A stretch of DNA of 43,918 bases, taken from NCBI GenBank assembly GCA_947455165.1, contig CANGMP010000006.1:1-43918 (forward strand), given 5' to 3'. This document shows, piece by piece, positions 40,505 to 43,918 of this stretch (positions within the stretch are counted from its first letter, which is position 1; the number at the start of each line of letters is the position of its first letter). Below the pieces are notes generated by a model. It saw only the letters and a program-made list of their open reading frames with translations, searched no databases and was not told the DNA's origin. The stretch is from Acidimicrobiaceae bacterium (lineage in GTDB: Bacteria; Actinomycetota; Acidimicrobiia; Acidimicrobiales; RAAP-2). The position numbers and the translations under genes were made by a program.

Positions 40505-42229
40505 ATGCCGGGAATGGGTCATGGGGTTGATATTCACAACCCAGTTGTCACGAACCTCTTTCGGTTGGGACTCCACGTCAGTTTTGTTTGGGTCCTCGCG
40601 TTCGCAGTGCTCTTTGCCCTAGGTCTGGCCTTCGTGGCGCTTCGCTCACCTGACGGAGTGCCCCCGCTGAGCGAAGCGCGCCCCCGCACGACCCTCCGCG
40701 TCGGGTTTGGTCTCCTCTGGCTCCTTGACGGCCTCTTGCAGCTGCAGGCCGGAATGCCCCTCGGACTCAGTTCTCAGGTTCTCGCCCCGACCAAAGAGGC
40801 GGCTCCGACCTGGTGGCACGGCTTCATCGGAACGGCCGTACAGATTTGGAATCAACACCCCCTCGCTCTGGCACAGGCAGCAGTCTGGATTCAGATTGCA
40901 CTGGCCTTCGGCCTCTTAGGTTCCACACGCATGGCGAGCCGTGTGGCCGGTCTGCTGTCGGCAATTTGGGCCCTGCTCATCTGGCTGGTCTCAGGTTTTG
41001 GTGGTCTGTTTGGCCACGGTGTCTCCGTCCTCTTCGGATGGCCCGGTGCACCCTTGTTCTACGCGATTGCTGGCTTTGCCCTTGCCCTGCGCCCGGAAAA
41101 GTTCCCCCACGTTTATCAGGCGGTCGTAAGCAAGATTGTGGGCCTCATCTTGATTCTCGGTGCCGTGCTGCAGGCACTCCCCGGTAGTCACTTCTGGACG
41201 ACCGGTAACGACAATGCCCTGAATCAGATGATTCAAGACATGACCAGCGTGCCCCAGCCAGCGTGGCTCGCCGGCATCGGCCACGTCGGCGCCGGCGTCG
41301 TTCGAGCTGCCGGTCCGGGCATCAACATGCTCATTGTCGTCTGGCTGATGGCAGCGGGTGTCGGTCTGTGGCGAATCACGGTGTCGGGATTCCGCTGGCC
41401 CGCAAGCTCACTTGCGGTGGGTGCGGTCATTGTTTGGATCGTTGTTCAAGACACAGGTCTCTTCGGGGGAGTGGCGACAGACCCTAACTCCATGCTGCCG
41501 CTCGCACTGCTCGGAATAACACTGAGCCCACGCCTGCGAACGGCGGCTCCATTCAACGTCAAGCTCTCTGCCGTGGCGCGGCGAGCCATTAGTAATGCCG
41601 CAGTCTCTCTGGCCGGTGGCGCCCTTATTGTCGGCACCTACCTCGGTGCCACGGGGATCTTCGCTTCGCCCGAGACCACGCTGTATCGCGCCTACAACGG
41701 TGACGTAGCGGCCGTCGAGGGCACGCCAGCTCCGGACTTCACGCTGACCGATCAGAACGGCCAGCCATTCTCCCTCTCGACTCATCGCGCAGCTCACGAA
41801 GTTGTTGTGCTGTCGTTTATCGATCCCGTTTGCTACGAGGAGTGCCCTCAGATTGGCCACCAGCTCCTCGATGTCGTCAAAAACCCGCCGTCCGGTGTGA
41901 AGGTGACTGTCGTCATGGTTGCGGCAAATCTGCAGGACCATTCGAAGCGTCAGGTCGAGCACTTCATGGAGCAATACGACCTCGCGGGTGTGTCGTCGCT
42001 GTACTTCCTCAACGGCACGACTCACCAGCTACGTGATGTCTTTGAGCAGTACGGCATAACAGTCACAACCGGCGGTGAGCACGGCATGAGCATCCACAGC
42101 ATGGTTGTCTACATCATCAATGCCGCCGGCGAGATTCGCTACATCGTCGAAGACGATCCAGTCCCGGGTCCGGCCGGTCGCGCCTCGACTGTTCAGGTGC
42201 TGCGCGACGCCATCGTCACACTTCGATAA
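40505..42229 (+). CDS. Polytopic membrane protein fused to a Sco1/SenC copper-chaperone domain
   Basis: Of 574 residues, the first roughly 390 form about nine or ten hydrophobic helices, with a WLLDGLLQLQAGM motif near 70-82. I do not recognise that part by family. The C-terminal domain (about 405-574) is a Sco1-type thioredoxin fold, with PDFTLTDQNGQPFSLS and the copper motif C-x3-C (Cys443, Cys447 in DPVCYEECPQ). The third ligand, His531, lies in HSMVVYIINAAGEI. Sco proteins deliver copper to the CuA site of cytochrome c oxidase. Normally they have one anchor helix, so a polytopic fusion is unusual. AGGAG at 40494-40498 precedes ATG 40505, and ctaG-like follows with one base overlap. Confidence 0.82.
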   Translation: MPGMGHGVDIHNPVVTNLFRLGLHVSFVWVLAFAVLFALGLAFVALRSPDGVPPLSEARPRTTLRVGFGLLWLLDGLLQLQAGMPLGLSSQVLAPTKEAAPTWWHGFIGTAVQIWNQHPLALAQAAVWIQIALAFGLLGSTRMASRVAGLLSAIWALLIWLVSGFGGLFGHGVSVLFGWPGAPLFYAIAGFALALRPEKFPHVYQAVVSKIVGLILILGAVLQALPGSHFWTTGNDNALNQMIQDMTSVPQPAWLAGIGHVGAGVVRAAGPGINMLIVVWLMAAGVGLWRITVSGFRWPASSLAVGAVIVWIVVQDTGLFGGVATDPNSMLPLALLGITLSPRLRTAAPFNVKLSAVARRAISNAAVSLAGGALIVGTYLGATGIFASPETTLYRAYNGDVAAVEGTPAPDFTLTDQNGQPFSLSTHRAAHEVVVLSFIDPVCYEECPQIGHQLLDVVKNPPSGVKVTVVMVAANLQDHSKRQVEHFMEQYDLAGVSSLYFLNGTTHQLRDVFEQYGITVTTGGEHGMSIHSMVVYIINAAGEIRYIVEDDPVPGPAGRASTVQVLRDAIVTLR

Positions 42230-42957
42230 TGCCGAGCATCCCGCTCGTTTTGGTCGGGATGTGGGCAGCATTCACCGCGTCTCGATCGTTGCGGCAAGGG
42301 TTCCAAGCACGAGATGCCCACCTCGCACTCGGCGCCCTTATTCTTTTGATATCGGAGCTTCCACCGCTTGCGGCGTGGTCGGGACATTCCCTGCCAAACC
42401 ACATGGTGAGCCACATCGTGATCATGTTCTTAGCTCCACTCTTTGTGGCGGCGAGTGGTCGCACTGCGCCGTTAACGAGGGTTGGCCATCCGCTTCTCGC
42501 AATCGTGCTGCTCAATGGAGTCATGGTGGCGAGTCACCTGCCGAGCATCTTTAACGCCACTATGGCCAACGAAGCGCTTCGAGCCTTCGTTGTTGAACCG
42601 CTCTTTTTCGCCAGCGGCCTGTACTTTTTTGCCTTCGTCCTCAATGTGAGCCCAGCAGTCCGGCTCGTCAAACTCCGTTGGCAGTTCATTGCGGTCCTGG
42701 CGACCACGCTGGTCATGTTTGTTCTGGCGATGGCCATGTCAATCTTCACTGATCACGCCTGGTACTCATCAATGGCTTCGATGCCAGGAATGGCGATGGC
42801 GGGAGACTTTCGCTCCCAACAACTCGCGGCCGCCATTTTGTGGATCTGCGGCGATATCTGGGCGGTGCCGGTCTTCGTGATTTTGGTGCGGCGGGTCATT
42901 AGTCGCGACGGCTCACTCTTTGCCTCGCTGGACCGTTATGCCTCGCCGTCGTCGTGA
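42229..42957 (+). CDS. CtaG-type cytochrome c oxidase assembly protein (caa3 type)
   Basis: The 242-residue membrane protein has about seven hydrophobic helices. It shows the caa3_CtaG features: NHMVSHIVIMFLAPLFVAASG near 61-81, a central LPSIFN turn, and the late segment FRSQQLAAAILWICGDIW. The Met-rich stretch MASMPGMAMAGD may bind copper. CtaG of this type assists assembly of the CuB/CuA oxidase centres. It overlaps the Sco-fusion stop by one base (TAATG), so it is co-translated with it. Its 3' end overlaps the convergent 42936 gene by 22 bases. Confidence 0.88.
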   Translation: MPSIPLVLVGMWAAFTASRSLRQGFQARDAHLALGALILLISELPPLAAWSGHSLPNHMVSHIVIMFLAPLFVAASGRTAPLTRVGHPLLAIVLLNGVMVASHLPSIFNATMANEALRAFVVEPLFFASGLYFFAFVLNVSPAVRLVKLRWQFIAVLATTLVMFVLAMAMSIFTDHAWYSSMASMPGMAMAGDFRSQQLAAAILWICGDIWAVPVFVILVRRVISRDGSLFASLDRYASPSS

Positions 42958-43247
42958 CGCTTTCCGTGCACCTTGTCGAGGTAGGCGTTCCACTCCTCAA
43001 GTTGACGGTCATGTTCGGGTTCGCTGACAGAGCTGGCCTTGACCACTCCGTGCTCTTCTCGTAGGAGTTTGCGCCAGACGTAGACGGCATACGTGCCAAG
43101 TATGGGCCACTCAAAGACGTATGCCCATGAAAGCGTGTTCCCGTCGAGCGCGCGCTTGGTCTCGATTACAAAAGCCGGAATGCAGATCAGTTCAGCGAGG
43201 ACCAGGCCGAAGTGAATGCGCCACTCCGTTTTGGTCTGCTTGAACAC
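42936..43247 (-). CDS. Small two-helix membrane protein
   Basis: The 103-residue protein has two hydrophobic segments (about 11-30 and 40-60) joined by ETKRALDGNTLSWAYVFEWP, then a hydrophilic acidic/basic tail. I do not recognise the family, but the FEWPILGTYAVYVWRKLL element is a plausible conserved core. It starts at GTG 43247, with TAGCAT six bases before it on the minus strand, a leaderless promoter. It overlaps the ctaG-like 3' end by 22 bases, so the two mRNAs are antisense there. Function unknown; the neighbours suggest the cell envelope. Confidence 0.75.
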   Translation of the reverse strand: MFKQTKTEWRIHFGLVLAELICIPAFVIETKRALDGNTLSWAYVFEWPILGTYAVYVWRKLLREEHGVVKASSVSEPEHDRQLEEWNAYLDKVHGKRHDDGEA

Positions 43248-43259
43248 GCGGTAATGCTA
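43245..43259 (-). promoter_or_regulatory. Leaderless promoter of the small membrane protein gene
   Basis: On the minus strand TAGCAT (43259-43254) ends six bases before GTG 43247. A possible -35 is TTGCTT (43280-43275), which overlaps the divergent promoter. Confidence 0.6.
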
Positions 43260-43263
43260 AACC

Positions 43264-43344
43264 TTGACAACGCCAAGCAAGGTCGTAGAGTTGGCGTAGA
43301 CGTCAAGTACACGCTGGGTGTTTGGTGTCGACAATGAGGGGGAA
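43264..43344 (+). promoter_or_regulatory. Probable promoter of the secreted-protein gene
   Basis: TTGACA at 43264-43269 is a perfect consensus -35 and TAGAGT at 43286-43291 follows after 16 bases. The leader is about 52 bases and ends with a purine-rich ribosome site (AGGGGGAA) 5-6 bases before ATG 43350. It overlaps the divergent leaderless promoter. Confidence 0.6.
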
Positions 43345-43349
43345 ATTTG

Positions 43350-43918
43350 ATGACTCGGGTAAAAGCCCTGACCTTGTCGTTGGCGTCAGTCGTCATCGGC
43401 GCAGTGATTCTCGCTGCCGCCGGATTGGCGCTCGCGCACGCACAGGGAGTTCAAAAGCCTCTGGTGGCAACGCCCGTCGGTTACAGCACGGTCAATGTGG
43501 ATGGCCACCGGCAGACCGTAAAGCACGTAGCGCTCACCTTGGGGACGTACCCGGACTCGCAGTTCAGCACCGTCTTCGGTGCGAACCACGGTCCTCACCC
43601 GGACTGGGTCGCCTACTCCAATAACAACCTCGTTGTGCCGCAGAACTCGGTCGTAACCATCACTATCAAGCAGTACGACGGCGGCGGTGCGCTGAACAAT
43701 ACGTACTTCGGCAACATCTTTGGCACTCTTGACGGCACGGCCACGATTGACGGCAAGGTCGTCACTCATGTCGACCCCAACCACATCGGCCACACCTTCA
43801 CGCTCCGCGGAATCCCTGGCTCGCAGCGCAACATCTTTGTATCGGTACCGATTCCCGCCAACGACGTCGTCGATTCGTGCGACCCGGGCAATCCAGATCC
43901 TTCAATCTGCAGTGCCCA
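43350..43918 (+). CDS. Secreted or membrane-anchored protein, partial at 3' end
   Basis: The frame is open from ATG 43350 to the window edge (189 residues visible). Residues 1-30 form a signal peptide or anchor: MTRVKALTLS, then a hydrophobic core ending in LALAHA. The mature part is beta-rich, with LVVPQNSVVTITIKQYDGG and VDPNHIGHTFTLRGIPG, and this order of strands with an H-x2-H pair is reminiscent of cupredoxins such as sulfocyanin. Complete copper ligands are not visible before the edge. Its neighbours are Sco- and CtaG-like copper proteins, which supports an exported copper or respiratory protein but does not prove it. The end carries two Cys residues (SCDPGNPDPSIC). Confidence 0.7.
   Translation, partial: MTRVKALTLSLASVVIGAVILAAAGLALAHAQGVQKPLVATPVGYSTVNVDGHRQTVKHVALTLGTYPDSQFSTVFGANHGPHPDWVAYSNNNLVVPQNSVVTITIKQYDGGGALNNTYFGNIFGTLDGTATIDGKVVTHVDPNHIGHTFTLRGIPGSQRNIFVSVPIPANDVVDSCDPGNPDPSICSA

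Noticed and set aside
1-43918. CRISPR arrays, transposases, integrases, tRNA or rRNA genes
   Set aside because: No regularly spaced repeats, transposase or integrase motifs, or tRNA-like cloverleaf was noticed, and nearly every base is in a well-supported coding gene.

Overview
The window is a GC-rich (roughly 60 percent by eye), gene-dense actinobacterial chromosome segment with no mobile element, CRISPR array, rRNA or tRNA gene that I can see. Several markers point to Actinomycetota: SepF, a DivIVA/Wag31-type protein, a proteasome activator of the Bpa/PafE family, a meso-DAP type MurE, and the order sepF-yggT-divIVA-traR-lspA-rluD-dnaE. The class Acidimicrobiia is my best guess, but that is inference. 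No gap between genes exceeds about 150 bases. The largest are 14269-14415, 7299-7416, 34491-34603 and 43248-43349, and each is described as regulatory sequence.

Region 1 (1-10850) is the division and cell wall (dcw) cluster: murE (cut by the left edge), mraY, ftsW, murG, murC, murB, ftsQ, ftsZ, yggS, sepF, yggT and a divIVA gene. Genes overlap or nearly abut up to ftsQ, and ftsZ has its own promoter. murF and murD are missing from their usual places. Region 2 (10850-19100) holds a TraR/DksA zinc-finger protein with a long histone H1-like tail, lspA, rluD, a divergently oriented sigma factor and Rrf2 regulator pair, the proteasome activator gene, and dnaE.

Region 3 (19100-25600) is mixed: two unrecognised proteins, a DUF255 thioredoxin-like protein, the biotin transporter component bioY, a NYN-domain protein and a short-chain dehydrogenase. 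Region 4 (24475-31776) is a menaquinone set (menE, menB, menA, menH, menD) on both strands, with a SRPBCC-fold protein and a sulfatase inside it. ccdA follows menD.

Region 5 (32500-36240) has tyrS, a lipoprotein, small unknown proteins, a cysteine-rich protein and an NfuA-type iron-sulfur carrier. Region 6 (36282-40492) is the shikimate operon aroC-aroK-aroB-aroQ followed by efp and nusB. Region 7 (40505-43918) looks like a copper and respiration module: a polytopic membrane protein fused to a Sco1/SenC copper-chaperone domain, a CtaG-type oxidase assembly protein, a small membrane protein, and a secreted protein cut by the right edge.

Two genome-wide habits stand out. First, at least eleven transcription-unit starts have a TANNNT hexamer ending exactly six bases before the start codon, which predicts leaderless mRNAs. 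Second, every convergent gene pair overlaps or abuts at its stop codons, usually through a four-base overlap such as CTAG or TTAA. The most distinctive regulatory locus is the sigma factor promoter at 14321-14381, which carries two palindromes positioned like operators next to an Rrf2 regulator gene.
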